Below, one piece after another: positions 14,807 through 22,718 of a stretch of 64,000 nt of DNA. The notes below the pieces were generated by a model. It worked only from the letters and a program-made list of their open reading frames with translations. It did not search any database and was not told where the DNA came from. The translations under genes were made by a program, and so were the position numbers. The stretch is taken from positions 42,978-106,977 of the forward strand of contig ONDE01000008.1 of the NCBI GenBank assembly GCA_900316515.1, given 5' to 3'. Source of the DNA: an uncultured Bacteroidales bacterium (lineage in GTDB: Bacteria > Bacteroidota > Bacteroidia > Bacteroidales > P3). Numbering within the stretch: the first letter of the stretch is position 1; the number at the start of each line of letters is the position of its first letter.

Positions 14807-14854
14807 CTATAAATATATACGTAATTTTTGAGGCAAATCTGACATGAGGGGTGA
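14807..14854 (-). promoter_or_regulatory. Candidate autoregulated promoter P2 of ECF sigma A
   Basis: On the minus strand: TCACCCC, two bases, ATGTCAGATT (14836-14845), 16 bp, TATATATTTATAG (14807-14819). It shares sequence and spacing with P1 at 13432-13477. The leader between it and the sigma gene can form a GGGCACG / CGTGCCC hairpin. Confidence 0.7.
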
Positions 14855-14995
14855 AATTTTTTTTGAGGATTTTTGGAAATGTGGTGAGAATCAGGTGGAT
14901 ATGGAAATGTTAAAAGTGAAGAGTTAAAAGTGAAAAGTTGGGGTGAATGGGCGGAATGGGTTTAATGGGCGGGGCGAAAAAAAATTTTCCAACCG

Positions 14996-15029
14996 ATGTG
15001 ACAAAATGCACGTTTTTGGCGTTTAATAG
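14996..15029 (+). promoter_or_regulatory. Possible ECF promoter of sigma B
   Basis: ATGTGACAAA, 16 bp, TTTAATAG has the layout of P1 and P2 but only partial sequence match. It lies 22 bp before the sigma B ATG. Between P2 and this site, 14875-14990 is a degenerate repeat tract (GTTAAAAGTGAAGAGTTAAA) with no gene. Confidence 0.35.
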
Positions 15030-15050
15030 AGATGTAAGAACAAAGACGCA

Positions 15051-15521
15051 ATGGATGAGCATCCTTTCATAGAACTAGTTGAACAGCATGAGGCGGCTAT
15101 TGGGCGCGTGTGCCGTTCATTTTGTTCTTTCGCCGAGGACCGAGAGGATTTGCGGCAGGAGATTCTGATCAACCTTTGGCGTGGGTGGAAAAACTATCGT
15201 CCCGACCATAAAGCTATTACCTGGGTTTACCGTGTGGCGCTGAACACAGCCATCAGTTGGCGACGGCAGAAGAAGAGGCAAATTGAGACGCTGTCGCTTG
15301 ACGGATATGACCTACCTGAAGATTCTGTTTTGCGGGAGCAGTCGGCCAACCTGAAAGCGTTGATTGCCCAGCTCCCCGTCAGCGACCAGCGGCTTATCAA
15401 CCTTTACCTCGACGGATTCACAACTGAAGAGATAGGTCGCCTGATGGGTATCAGCCAAACCAACGTCACCACGCGCATCGGGCGCATCAAAGAAAAACTA
15501 CGCAAAATAAAAGATATATGA
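15051..15521 (+). CDS. ECF RNA polymerase sigma factor, module B
   Basis: 156 residues of compact ECF type. Region 2: FAEDREDLRQEILINLWRGW and ITWVYRVALNTAISWRRQKK. Region 4: LPVSDQRLINLYLDGFTTEE, then IGRLMGISQTNVTTRIGRIK. Head of a plus-strand operon with a small membrane protein, a DUF4252-like secreted protein and an outer-membrane barrel, overlapping the next gene by 4 bp. It is divergent from module A and likely paralogous, although base composition differs greatly between the two. Confidence 0.93.
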   Translation: MDEHPFIELVEQHEAAIGRVCRSFCSFAEDREDLRQEILINLWRGWKNYRPDHKAITWVYRVALNTAISWRRQKKRQIETLSLDGYDLPEDSVLREQSANLKALIAQLPVSDQRLINLYLDGFTTEEIGRLMGISQTNVTTRIGRIKEKLRKIKDI

Positions 15522-15808
15522 ATACTGACGAGTTGATAGAAAGAATACACAACGAAAACGCTACGCTTCGCCGAGCGGAACACCGTACTTCCCAACGGCC
15601 TGCTGTCAGGGTTGCCTGGCGTATTGCAATACCTGCCGCTGCGGCTGCTGCCATATTGCTTATCGTCCTGCTGCCGCGCGAAAGGACATCTGACAACACG
15701 ACCTACGCTTCTGCCGGCATCTATTGCAACAGCCAATGCAATCCAGACGATGTGCTGGCCTTGATAGATAATAATATCAACCATATTAGAACAATACAAT
15801 CATTATGA
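15518..15808 (+). CDS. Single-span membrane protein, candidate anti-sigma factor of module B
   Basis: 96 residues. The cytoplasmic part (1-32) begins MNTDELIERIHNENATLRRA. One transmembrane helix follows (AWRIAIPAAAAAAILLIVLL, about 33-52), then a ~40-residue periplasmic tail with two Cys (YCNSQCNPDD). Overlaps of 4 bp with both neighbours show translational coupling. The topology fits a short anti-sigma factor and the tail aligns with the module A protein. The anti-sigma function is inferred from gene order. Confidence 0.7.
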   Translation: MNTDELIERIHNENATLRRAEHRTSQRPAVRVAWRIAIPAAAAAAILLIVLLPRERTSDNTTYASAGIYCNSQCNPDDVLALIDNNINHIRTIQSL

Positions 15809-16350
15809 AACGTATCATGGTTATCATAGCCCTGCTGGCAATAAGCATTGTTGCCAACGCACAAACTGCCCTCTACAAGCATTATGCCAATCGGCAGGGT
15901 ATAAAAGCCTACTGCGTCGAGCGCTACCCCCTTTCGAGCGGTGACATCGTGACAGTCACCTTCTTCGAGGCCGAAGATAAAGAGACCTATGACTCATTGC
16001 GACGCGAGTTGATTCATCTCCCATACGCTCCACGTCGATGGAGCGGCGAGGGCGAGGTGGAATACAATCCCCATCCACGATGGCAGCAGGTACGGGAGAA
16101 GACAGAAAAGAAGAGGGCAGAGATAGAAAAGAAAAAGAGGCAGAAGGAGCTTCACATCGACTCGGTGATGCGCGCGAACGGCTATGGGGGCAAACACCTC
16201 GTCGTCTTCAATGCCGACGCCCTACCGGGTGACAAGGGCTACTACGCCATCTACTGTCCCTCCGACCGCATGGTGATATTGGCCTTTCACGTTACCAATG
16301 ACGATGAAGCACGGAAGATTGCCACGCATATGATGGCCACTGAATACTAA
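15805..16350 (+). CDS. DUF4252-like secreted protein of ECF module B
   Basis: 181 residues with signal peptide MKRIMVIIALLAISIVANAQ. The mature start LYKHYANRQGIKAYCVERYP matches the DUF4252-like protein of module A. A highly charged coiled stretch (REKTEKKRAEIEKKKRQKEL, about 97-116) separates the N-terminal domain from a small C-terminal domain (KHLVVFNADALPGDKGYYAI). Unlike the module A copy it is predicted to be released into the periplasm. It may relay a signal between the barrel at 16363 and the membrane protein at 15518; this is inference. Confidence 0.7.
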   Translation: MKRIMVIIALLAISIVANAQTALYKHYANRQGIKAYCVERYPLSSGDIVTVTFFEAEDKETYDSLRRELIHLPYAPRRWSGEGEVEYNPHPRWQQVREKTEKKRAEIEKKKRQKELHIDSVMRANGYGGKHLVVFNADALPGDKGYYAIYCPSDRMVILAFHVTNDDEARKIATHMMATEY

Positions 16351-16362
16351 ATCTTTATTCTC

Positions 16363-18594
16363 ATGAAGCAGCATTTGTTGTTTGCGGTCGTGATTATGAC
16401 CGCAGGGGTGCTCTATGCCCAAACCACCGACAGCATCACACAAGCCAAGTTGGACAGCATTGATGCCAAGATGAAGATGCTGAAACTGAAAGAAATCAGC
16501 ATTTCGGCACCGAAGCCCGTCTATAGTATGACGGGCGAGGTGGTGAACTACAATGTGGAGAACGACGAGACGGTGCGCGACCTCACCGCGTGGGATGCCA
16601 TCCGCAACGCACCCACGGTGCAGGTGGACGAGGAGGGTAACCTCACGATGCGCGGCTCAGAGCAGGTGGAGGTGTGGCTCAACGGATGCCATACAGGTAT
16701 GAAAGGCGAGGTGCTCAGGGCTTTCTTTGAGAGTATGCCTGCCGAAGCATTGGCCCGCATCGAGGTCATCAAGAACCCTTCAGCCAAATATATGGTGGAA
16801 AAGGGCAAGCATATCCTCAATATCGTCACCTCGGCCAAGCTGCGTACCAGCGAGCTATGGCTAATAGGCTTGAGCGGCAACACGCGGCCCTATTTCTCGC
16901 CGTGGGTGAGCTATGTGCGCAACAGCGACCGACTGAAGTTCAACATCCACCTGGCGGGCAGCCACAGCCATGGGGAGAGCAACAGTAGCGGCGATGCCAC
17001 ACTCACCGACGGAACCGATACCACCAGCCATTTCTATTATCGCACAACTAATGAAAGTGCCCGTTATTTCGGCGACCTGATGTTCAACATTGACTTCAAG
17101 ATTGACTCCGTAACCGATCTACACGTCAACAGCTTCAATCTGCTGCAGGGCGACTACAACGACCGAATGGTCACCCACCGTGAGCAGTGGGACTACCGGC
17201 CCGACACGGTGCACTATCGCTACCGCGACAGCTCCGACTCACGCTTCGCCATGCTCAATGGTTCCTTGAGTTTCGACATCAAGCGTCGTTTCCGTCGCAA
17301 GGGGCAGAATTTGAAATTTGGTGGCGTGTGGAATTATATGTTCAACGGGAACCATTACCTCCAGCAACGCCTCATAGGTCTTGCCGAGGGGGCGCCGACC
17401 GTCATGGTGCTCGACGGCTATGACCGCATAAACGACAAATACGGCAGCCGCAACAATGTTGACCTCTCGATTACCTACAACCACCCGTTGGACAACAACG
17501 ATGCGTTATCTTTCCGCATCGCAGGCCGCCCCTTTGGCGACAGTCACAACCGTCGCGACATCTGCTATCTCGACCCCACGGGGGGCCTCTATTCGATTCC
17601 CGATACGCTGCGCAACGGCATCGCCGACTACTATACGAAGTCGCTCTCGGCTTTGGTCTCTTGGCGGCACGAATGGGCAAGCACCACGTTGACCGTCGAC
17701 TTGTATGGCAAGCGGTCGTGGCTGCATATTCAGAGCACAGGTCTTTTCCCCGACGACACCCTTTTCCGCTTCCTCACCTTCGAGCCGTCGCTCAGCATCA
17801 CCCACCGCACCAAGGGTATGCATTATTGGCGCTTCCGGCTATCGCACAACGTGAACACGCCCAGCGGTGGCGACCTCACCACTTCGCGCATCTACAGTGA
17901 CGACAGCTACAGCACAGGAAACCGCAATCTTCGCAGTTCCTATACCGAAAAAGCCACCGTCAGTTGGAACAAATATTTCCAAAAGGTTGGCAACATGGGC
18001 ATCGAAGCCTACGCCAACTACACCTCGGGCGGCATCGAGAGCATCACCGTCTCCACACCCTACGCCGACGAGTATCTGGGACGCGTCATAACCTACACCA
18101 TGCCGATGAACATTGTCTCCTCTTACAAGGCCGGTGCCGAAGCCAACATCACCTACCGTCCAGCGGCATGGGCAAGTGTCAGCCTCAACGCCAGCCTTTA
18201 CCGCAGCGGGTACGCTGTTGAGGATGAGCCGATGCAGGAGCAGACATCGTGGAACATATACGCCCGACTGTGGACAAAGGTGGCCAAACTGGTCAATATT
18301 GATGCCAACATCAGCTACGGCACACCTACCCTTGGCCTATACACTCAAGAGCAGAAGGCCGTCAGCATAGGTCTCGGAGCCTCGGCCACATTGCTTGAGG
18401 GACGACTCTCGCTGCGTGCCAGCATCAGCGACTTGCTCAACAACAATTTGACGAGCACCACCATAGCAGCTCCCACTTACGCCGCCAACAGTTCGAGCCA
18501 CACGAGTTCCCGATACCTCACCTTCGGCCTCACTTGGCGCATTGGAAAGCTCGATCTTGAATGGCAGGCGCGTGGCGGTGCCGCCGAACAGTGA
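16363..18594 (+). CDS. Outer-membrane beta-barrel protein (TonB-receptor-like)
   Basis: 743 residues: signal peptide (MKQHLLFAVVIMTAGVLYAQ), a plug-like domain (WDAIRNAPTVQVDEEGNLTM, then LARIEVIKNPSAKYMVEKGK at about 131-150) and a long barrel of alternating strands, matching the 'outer membrane beta-barrel family' (OMP_b-brl_3) common in Bacteroidota. No SusD partner follows. It starts 12 bp after the DUF4252-like gene and is the last gene of ECF module B, as in cell-surface signalling or repair clusters. Substrate unknown. Confidence 0.88.
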   Translation: MKQHLLFAVVIMTAGVLYAQTTDSITQAKLDSIDAKMKMLKLKEISISAPKPVYSMTGEVVNYNVENDETVRDLTAWDAIRNAPTVQVDEEGNLTMRGSEQVEVWLNGCHTGMKGEVLRAFFESMPAEALARIEVIKNPSAKYMVEKGKHILNIVTSAKLRTSELWLIGLSGNTRPYFSPWVSYVRNSDRLKFNIHLAGSHSHGESNSSGDATLTDGTDTTSHFYYRTTNESARYFGDLMFNIDFKIDSVTDLHVNSFNLLQGDYNDRMVTHREQWDYRPDTVHYRYRDSSDSRFAMLNGSLSFDIKRRFRRKGQNLKFGGVWNYMFNGNHYLQQRLIGLAEGAPTVMVLDGYDRINDKYGSRNNVDLSITYNHPLDNNDALSFRIAGRPFGDSHNRRDICYLDPTGGLYSIPDTLRNGIADYYTKSLSALVSWRHEWASTTLTVDLYGKRSWLHIQSTGLFPDDTLFRFLTFEPSLSITHRTKGMHYWRFRLSHNVNTPSGGDLTTSRIYSDDSYSTGNRNLRSSYTEKATVSWNKYFQKVGNMGIEAYANYTSGGIESITVSTPYADEYLGRVITYTMPMNIVSSYKAGAEANITYRPAAWASVSLNASLYRSGYAVEDEPMQEQTSWNIYARLWTKVAKLVNIDANISYGTPTLGLYTQEQKAVSIGLGASATLLEGRLSLRASISDLLNNNLTSTTIAAPTYAANSSSHTSSRYLTFGLTWRIGKLDLEWQARGGAAEQ

Positions 18595-18732
18595 ACATCT
18601 CTTGCTCATCTTCTGCTGGCAGTCAAGGGCGAAAAAACGTGTTGACTCATCTGGCAGAAAACATGGGTGTGCTGTATGTGAGATAGAACAGCCCCAGTGA
18701 ACCTACATTATTTGAGGACTGTGTTTTTTTGT

Positions 18733-19419
18733 TTAGAGTAGTGGGTTATTCTGGCTTAGATTAACAACGTAAGCCGGTGGCAGGTGTTGATTGTCATATC
18801 CGCCTACATTATAAAATAGGGGCGTGGCCTTGTTCTTGCCATAGATGGACTTATTAAACATGTGGGCGTTTTGTAGGACATACTTGATGCCGTCGACACC
18901 GCAGCCCCAAGGCGAGGCGACATCGCCATAAGTAACTTCTTTTATATCCACATAGCCGATGATGGCACCAGTTGGCCATTGCTCATAAGGTGGTAGTATG
19001 CCTTTGGCTATATATCCATTCACCACGTCCAGCAACTGGCCATCGAGGACATCCCCTAATCTTTTTGAATCACGCTTCTTGCTGGCGGCGATAAGGAACC
19101 GCTTGCAAGGTGGCACCAGTTTATCACGGCACTCTATATCTTTTATACCTGCAGCAATCAGCGTTGCCCACGGCTGACGTATGGCGAGACATTTCATCTG
19201 GCGGCTGCGGTTGGGTGCTTTATTCTTTTTTGCAATACGATGGGTGATACCAGACGCACGTTTTGTATTACGTTCCGCTGCGGTATGGTTCAGTTCTCTA
19301 TACAGCAGATTATTCACGTCAGCCTTTGTGAGTCCTAGGGAGAGCAGATGCATAGTCTTCGACTCAAGCCCCATGTCGGCATGAGCGATGTGCTGCACCT
19401 GTTCTCTGAAACTGTCCAT
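18733..19419 (-). CDS. ASCH-domain protein
   Basis: About 228 residues from the ATG at 19419; an in-frame TTG at 19443 is possible. The N-terminal ~70 residues are helical and basic (HRIAKKNKAPNRSRQ). The ASCH domain follows, with the typical opening MKCLAIRQPWATLIAAGIKD then IECR, and GAIIGYVDIKEVTYGD further on. ASCH domains are PUA-like folds that bind RNA or modified bases, and some are hydrolases. The N-terminal extension could be a DNA- or partner-binding part. Single gene near the right end of the element. Molecular role not known. Confidence 0.8.
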   Translation of the reverse strand: MDSFREQVQHIAHADMGLESKTMHLLSLGLTKADVNNLLYRELNHTAAERNTKRASGITHRIAKKNKAPNRSRQMKCLAIRQPWATLIAAGIKDIECRDKLVPPCKRFLIAASKKRDSKRLGDVLDGQLLDVVNGYIAKGILPPYEQWPTGAIIGYVDIKEVTYGDVASPWGCGVDGIKYVLQNAHMFNKSIYGKNKATPLFYNVGGYDNQHLPPAYVVNLSQNNPLL

Positions 19420-19571
19420 AGCATTAGCTGTATCTCTTTGCAAAGATACAACTTTTTAATAAAACTGAGAGTAAAAAAGTGATATTTTTTGATAAAACCG
19501 AGACGAATAAATGCATAAATAATCAGTGAGTGATTATTTATGCTTATATTTGACAAAAAATGTTATAACTC

Positions 19572-20846
19572 TCAATCCTTCAAACATCCAATTGGCACCA
19601 CATAGATTCCATCCTCACGACGATAGGCGAACTTGCCGACAGCAGTAAGTATCATTCTGAATGCAGGAGCCTTCATCTTAGTGGTGTCAATCTTGCCTGT
19701 CAAGTCATTTAACGCTCGTACGCCATCTTCTATCAATTCCTCACCTCCAAGTTTAATCTCTATCAGGCCATATGAGCCGTTGCGCAAATGTACTACAGTG
19801 TCGCACTCCAAACCATTCTTGTCTCGATAATGGTATACTTGTCCATCAAGAGAATCCGCAAATACCCTTAAATCGCGTACGCACAATGTTTCAAATAACA
19901 GGCCAAACGTATTCAGGTCGTTCATAAGGTCGTTTGGCCCCAGTCCGAGAGCAGCTGTTGCAATGGAAGGGTCTGTAAAATAACGATTGTCTGATGTCCG
20001 TATTGCTGTCTTTGAGCGCAAGTTGGGATTCCATGCCGCCATATCCTCGATGACAAATATTTTTTTTAGTGCTGCCACATAAGAATATACAGTCTTGTCG
20101 TCCACGCTGTCCACATCATTCGCCCTAATGTCAGCTGCAATAGTGCTTATAGGAATCTGTGATCCTTGATTGCGAGCATACGATTGCATAATACGGCGTG
20201 TACGTTCCGAATCTCTTTTCACACCATCCACACGAGAAATATCTCTTTTTATCACAGCATCAAAATAATCAAATGCCCTTCCCAAAGCGACATCTTTTTT
20301 TTGGAGGGTTGCTCTTGGCCATCCTCCTCGACAGGTCAAATATGCGATGTCTTCCAGATTCAGTGTATTTTCCGCAAACAGTTGCTCGGGAGCATTGAAT
20401 AGTTCTCTCATGCTCACACTCCCATTCGATTCTCCCGATTCCCACAAGCTCATCGTTCTCATTGTAAGCCATGAAACACGTCCGGTACCCGTGTGCCTCA
20501 ATTCTTTATCATCTACAGGAACCGCCGACCCTGTCAGAATAAACTGTCCATCATCATCTCTATGGTCAACTTCATATCTAACAGCATCCCATAGAATAGG
20601 AACGGACTGCCATTCATCAATAAGTCTAGGTGTCTCCCCAGTAAGAACTCCTTTGGGGTTCAATATGGCTAGTTGATGCCAGTTTGTTCCTTCCTCAGGA
20701 TCGTCCATATACACCACACTTTTAGCCTGCTGCTCAGCAGTCGTGGTCTTTCCGCACCATTTTGGTCCCTCTATGAGGACGGCTCCTGTACCTTCTAGCT
20801 TCTTTTCCAGAAGTTTATCGGCAATTCTTTGTTTGTACTTCTTCAT
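19572..20846 (-). CDS. AAA-family ATPase with DUF4143 domain
   Basis: 424 residues. The N-terminal P-loop is VLIEGPKWCGKTTTAEQ (Walker A about 28-35); the Walker B/sensor region has LIDEWQSVP and QFILTGSAVP. The C-terminal DUF4143 domain is a PD-(D/E)XK-like fold with ECDTVVHLRNGSYGLIEIKL. These ATPases are frequent in bacterial accessory regions; nuclease or antitoxin-like roles are proposed for some. The promoter region contains four tandem 23-bp repeats (20917-21008), which may be its operator. A second, different member lies at 61682. Confidence 0.9.
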   Translation of the reverse strand: MKKYKQRIADKLLEKKLEGTGAVLIEGPKWCGKTTTAEQQAKSVVYMDDPEEGTNWHQLAILNPKGVLTGETPRLIDEWQSVPILWDAVRYEVDHRDDDGQFILTGSAVPVDDKELRHTGTGRVSWLTMRTMSLWESGESNGSVSMRELFNAPEQLFAENTLNLEDIAYLTCRGGWPRATLQKKDVALGRAFDYFDAVIKRDISRVDGVKRDSERTRRIMQSYARNQGSQIPISTIAADIRANDVDSVDDKTVYSYVAALKKIFVIEDMAAWNPNLRSKTAIRTSDNRYFTDPSIATAALGLGPNDLMNDLNTFGLLFETLCVRDLRVFADSLDGQVYHYRDKNGLECDTVVHLRNGSYGLIEIKLGGEELIEDGVRALNDLTGKIDTTKMKAPAFRMILTAVGKFAYRREDGIYVVPIGCLKD

Positions 20847-20916
20847 TTAGCATCATATTTTCACGCTGCAAAAGTACAAAATAAATTTCATATAGATAGA
20901 ATTTTATAAAAATTTG

Positions 20917-21008
20917 TTTCCAAAGTTGGCTGAATTTCATTTCCAAAGTTGGCTGAATTTCATTTCCAAAGTAGGCCGAATTTTATTTCCAAAGTTGGCT
21001 AAATTTTA
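20917..21008. repeat. Four tandem 23-bp repeats upstream of the DUF4143 ATPase
   Basis: Units start at 20917, 20940, 20963 and 20986. Each begins TTTCCAAAGTTGGC (third copy GTAGGC) and ends GAATTTCA or close variants. The centre CCAAAGTTGG is an inverted repeat. Units are contiguous with no spacers and drift toward the right end. They lie 70-160 bp before the ATPase start and 400 bp from attR. Confidence 0.9.
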
Positions 21009-21039
21009 ATGCCATTTAGACATTTCCTTATTCGAAGAT

Positions 21040-21355
21040 ATGGAATTCACCCCAACATGAAGTTGCGTGTAGTTCGTTTGTCGCTTGTTTGTCGTTTGTT
21101 TGCCAGATTGCTTGTCGCTTAATCTCCAGTATTCTGCGCAAAACATTCGTTTCCATTTATTTGGAAATGCCATTTGTTTGCCGTTTTGTTTGTCGTTTTT
21201 CTGTTGGTTGGCCCATTGCCTATGTTTTAGAAGAGTTTTTCCCCTTTCTTGCCTATGAATTAGAAAAAAGTTGTATCTTTGCAAACGAAACGGTCGAAGA
21301 TTGGGGTGTGTGGTATGCAAAAAAGGGACGTAATATTGTGCGTTAGTGACTCATA
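21040..21355. repeat. Low-complexity GTTTGTC-rich stretch without a convincing gene
   Basis: 21065-21215 holds many degenerate units such as GTTTGTCGCTTGTTTGTCG and TTTGCCGTTTTG, so open frames here are Lys/Gln/Asn-rich and look accidental. A TATCTTTG box occurs near 21276 with only small frames after it. I see no supported gene between 20847 and 21462. Confidence 0.5.
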
Positions 21356-21378
21356 TTGTTTTCCATATGTTTTCCACG
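21356..21378. promoter_or_regulatory. Right arm-type integrase repeat pair
   Basis: TTGTTTTCCATA followed by TGTTTTCCACG matches the left-end pair at 5803-5825 at 21 of 23 positions. It is 38 bp inside attR. Confidence 0.65.
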
Positions 21379-21415
21379 AGCCACATAACAAGATGATTAT
21401 CAGTATACATTAGAT

Positions 21416-21434
21416 TCCCTCCCGGGGTACAAAA
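21416..21434 (+). other. Right attachment site (attR core)
   Basis: TCCCTCCCGGGGTACAAAA, identical to 5652-5670. It is a 19-bp copy of the tRNA-Leu 3' end with no tRNA gene attached. The DNA after it returns to the chromosome. Confidence 0.88.
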
Positions 21435-21462
21435 GAAGAGCACTGGCAAACCAGTGCTCTTC
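21435..21462 (-). terminator. Terminator of the esterase gene, formerly that of tRNA-Leu
   Basis: GAAGAGCACTGG-CAAA-CCAGTGCTCTTC, a 12-bp perfect stem directly after attR, touching the esterase stop codon. On the minus strand it runs into TTTTG. Before integration it would have followed the tRNA directly. Confidence 0.85.
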
Positions 21463-22176
21463 TCATTTATAGGCCGTAAAAGCCATACGGTCCATTATTC
21501 TTTCGACACATTTCACGAGCGTCCAATCGAAGGCTTTCGCCATGCGCTTGTCGGAGTCGACGAAGTGGCCGCCGGGGTTCCACTCGAGGGTTGTGGCGAC
21601 ACCCTGGGCAGCGAGCAGGTCGTACTGCAGGCGGACGGCGTCGCCGACTTGGGCCATGATGGGACTTTTGGTGCGCGCCTCGTGGTCGCCCAGGCTCAGG
21701 TAGACGGCTTGGCTGTGCATCGTCTTATCGGCGATATATTCCGTCCACTGCGGATACCATACGGAAGGCGAGGCAGCGGCGATACCGTCAAACAGGTCGC
21801 TGTTGTATCCAGCCCACAAGGCGAAGAGACCTGCCAAAGAATAGCCTCCAAGGACAAGCCCCTTCGCACCCCACCGGTCGCGTAACGACGGCAGCAACAC
21901 AGCTCTTAAATAGTGCAGTGTCTCTTCCGCGCCGTCGCCGAAGGGCTGGCGGCCGAAGGCGGGGGGCGCCGGCCAAGGGGTGAGTTCCGACATCCAGTCG
22001 TTGATGCGGAAAGCCACAAGGTTGAACGGCACATCTGTAAGGCCACGTACCATCTCCACCTCGCCGTCCAGCAAGGCGCTGTCGTGGTCATCAACTGGTT
22101 GCAGCAGCAGCGCTTGCGCACCATCCATCGTATAAAGGGTGCATTCGCGTCCGCCTATGGTCTCCGTCTGCTTCAT
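21463..22176 (-). CDS. Putative alpha/beta hydrolase (esterase)
   Basis: 237 residues from the ATG at 22176, which overlaps the stop of the upstream gene by 4 bp; the longer frame to 22332 is not coding-like. The nucleophile elbow is GGYSLAG (GxSxxG), preceded by GAKGLVLGG. The catalytic His is probably in NPGGHFVDSD and the acid in LSLGDHE. The layout is that of Esterase D / enterochelin-esterase-like hydrolases. No signal peptide is seen, so it should be cytoplasmic. Substrate unknown. Confidence 0.82.
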   Translation of the reverse strand: MKQTETIGGRECTLYTMDGAQALLLQPVDDHDSALLDGEVEMVRGLTDVPFNLVAFRINDWMSELTPWPAPPAFGRQPFGDGAEETLHYLRAVLLPSLRDRWGAKGLVLGGYSLAGLFALWAGYNSDLFDGIAAASPSVWYPQWTEYIADKTMHSQAVYLSLGDHEARTKSPIMAQVGDAVRLQYDLLAAQGVATTLEWNPGGHFVDSDKRMAKAFDWTLVKCVERIMDRMAFTAYK

Positions 22177-22706
22177 CCTATCCGTTCCATGTGATAGCCC
22201 ATGCGTTTGAGTTGCATGGCCATGCCGAAGAGGTAGAGCTGGCGCAGGCAGGTCACATAGGCGTCGAAGGCCTCCTTCGTGCCCGGCTCTATCTGCTCGC
22301 GCATGAGGTCGGCATTGACACGGGCGGCGCATTCACTGACCAACTGTGCGAGGCTCTCGGCGTCCTTTCCGCGCACCATCAGCACATCCTCGCAGATATA
22401 CTCGTCGAGGGCGTCGTAGCCGCGCTTGTCGCGCATATAAATATATAGGTCTTCTATCTGCGAGTATATCTCCCATTCATCGACCCACAGTTTAGCCACA
22501 GCCATGCCGATGTACATCATCCAGCCGAGGCTGGCCACGGGGTAGTCGCGAAACTCGCGGGCGCCGTCGGGGATGTAGGACAGCCCTATAGATTGCCAGC
22601 GGTCGGTGACGTCGGGGCATTCGGGCAGCCGTTCGTCAACCTCCCCTACCCCCACCAGATACTGGTGGAGACTTTTGTGGATTGTATCTTCAAACTTGTT
22701 TGTCAT
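22173..22706 (-). CDS. Conserved hypothetical protein
   Basis: 177 residues, mostly helical, no signal peptide. I do not recognise the family. Features are a hydrophobic middle segment (YPVASLGWMMYIGMAVAKLW, about 55-74) that may be a buried helix, acidic stretches (DEWEIYSQIEDLYIYMRDK) and a helical C-terminus (CLRQLYLFGMAMQLKRMGYH). It is translationally coupled to the esterase downstream (ATGA overlap) and starts 12 bp after the DUF819 gene, so the three are probably one operon. Confidence 0.75.
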   Translation of the reverse strand: MTNKFEDTIHKSLHQYLVGVGEVDERLPECPDVTDRWQSIGLSYIPDGAREFRDYPVASLGWMMYIGMAVAKLWVDEWEIYSQIEDLYIYMRDKRGYDALDEYICEDVLMVRGKDAESLAQLVSECAARVNADLMREQIEPGTKEAFDAYVTCLRQLYLFGMAMQLKRMGYHMERIG

Positions 22707-22718
22707 AGTATTCTTTTT

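Larger units (their letters stand above)
5652..21434. mobile_element. 15.8-kb integrative element in tRNA-Leu(CAA)
   Basis: The boundaries are the 19-bp direct repeats of the tRNA 3' end. A tyrosine integrase lies immediately inside the left end and points inward. Related TGTTTTCCA repeats, likely integrase arm sites, occur inside both ends (5803-5825, 5937-5949, 21356-21378). Contents in order: integrase, HTH excisionase-like protein, rolling-circle-type Rep, TerS-like HTH protein, HEPN/unknown/SecB-like operon, DUF4248, lipoprotein, BspA-like protein, two ECF sigma modules, outer-membrane barrel, ASCH protein and DUF4143 ATPase. No relaxase, conjugation genes or phage structural genes are seen, so it would need a helper to move between cells. 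Confidence 0.85.

Noticed and set aside
20917..21008. CRISPR array
   Set aside because: The 23-bp units are contiguous with no spacers, and no cas gene is in the window.
21006..21320. 104-codon minus-strand frame near attR
   Set aside because: It is made of Lys/Gln/Asn/Thr runs created by the GTTTGTC-type repeats; no domain or ribosome binding site.
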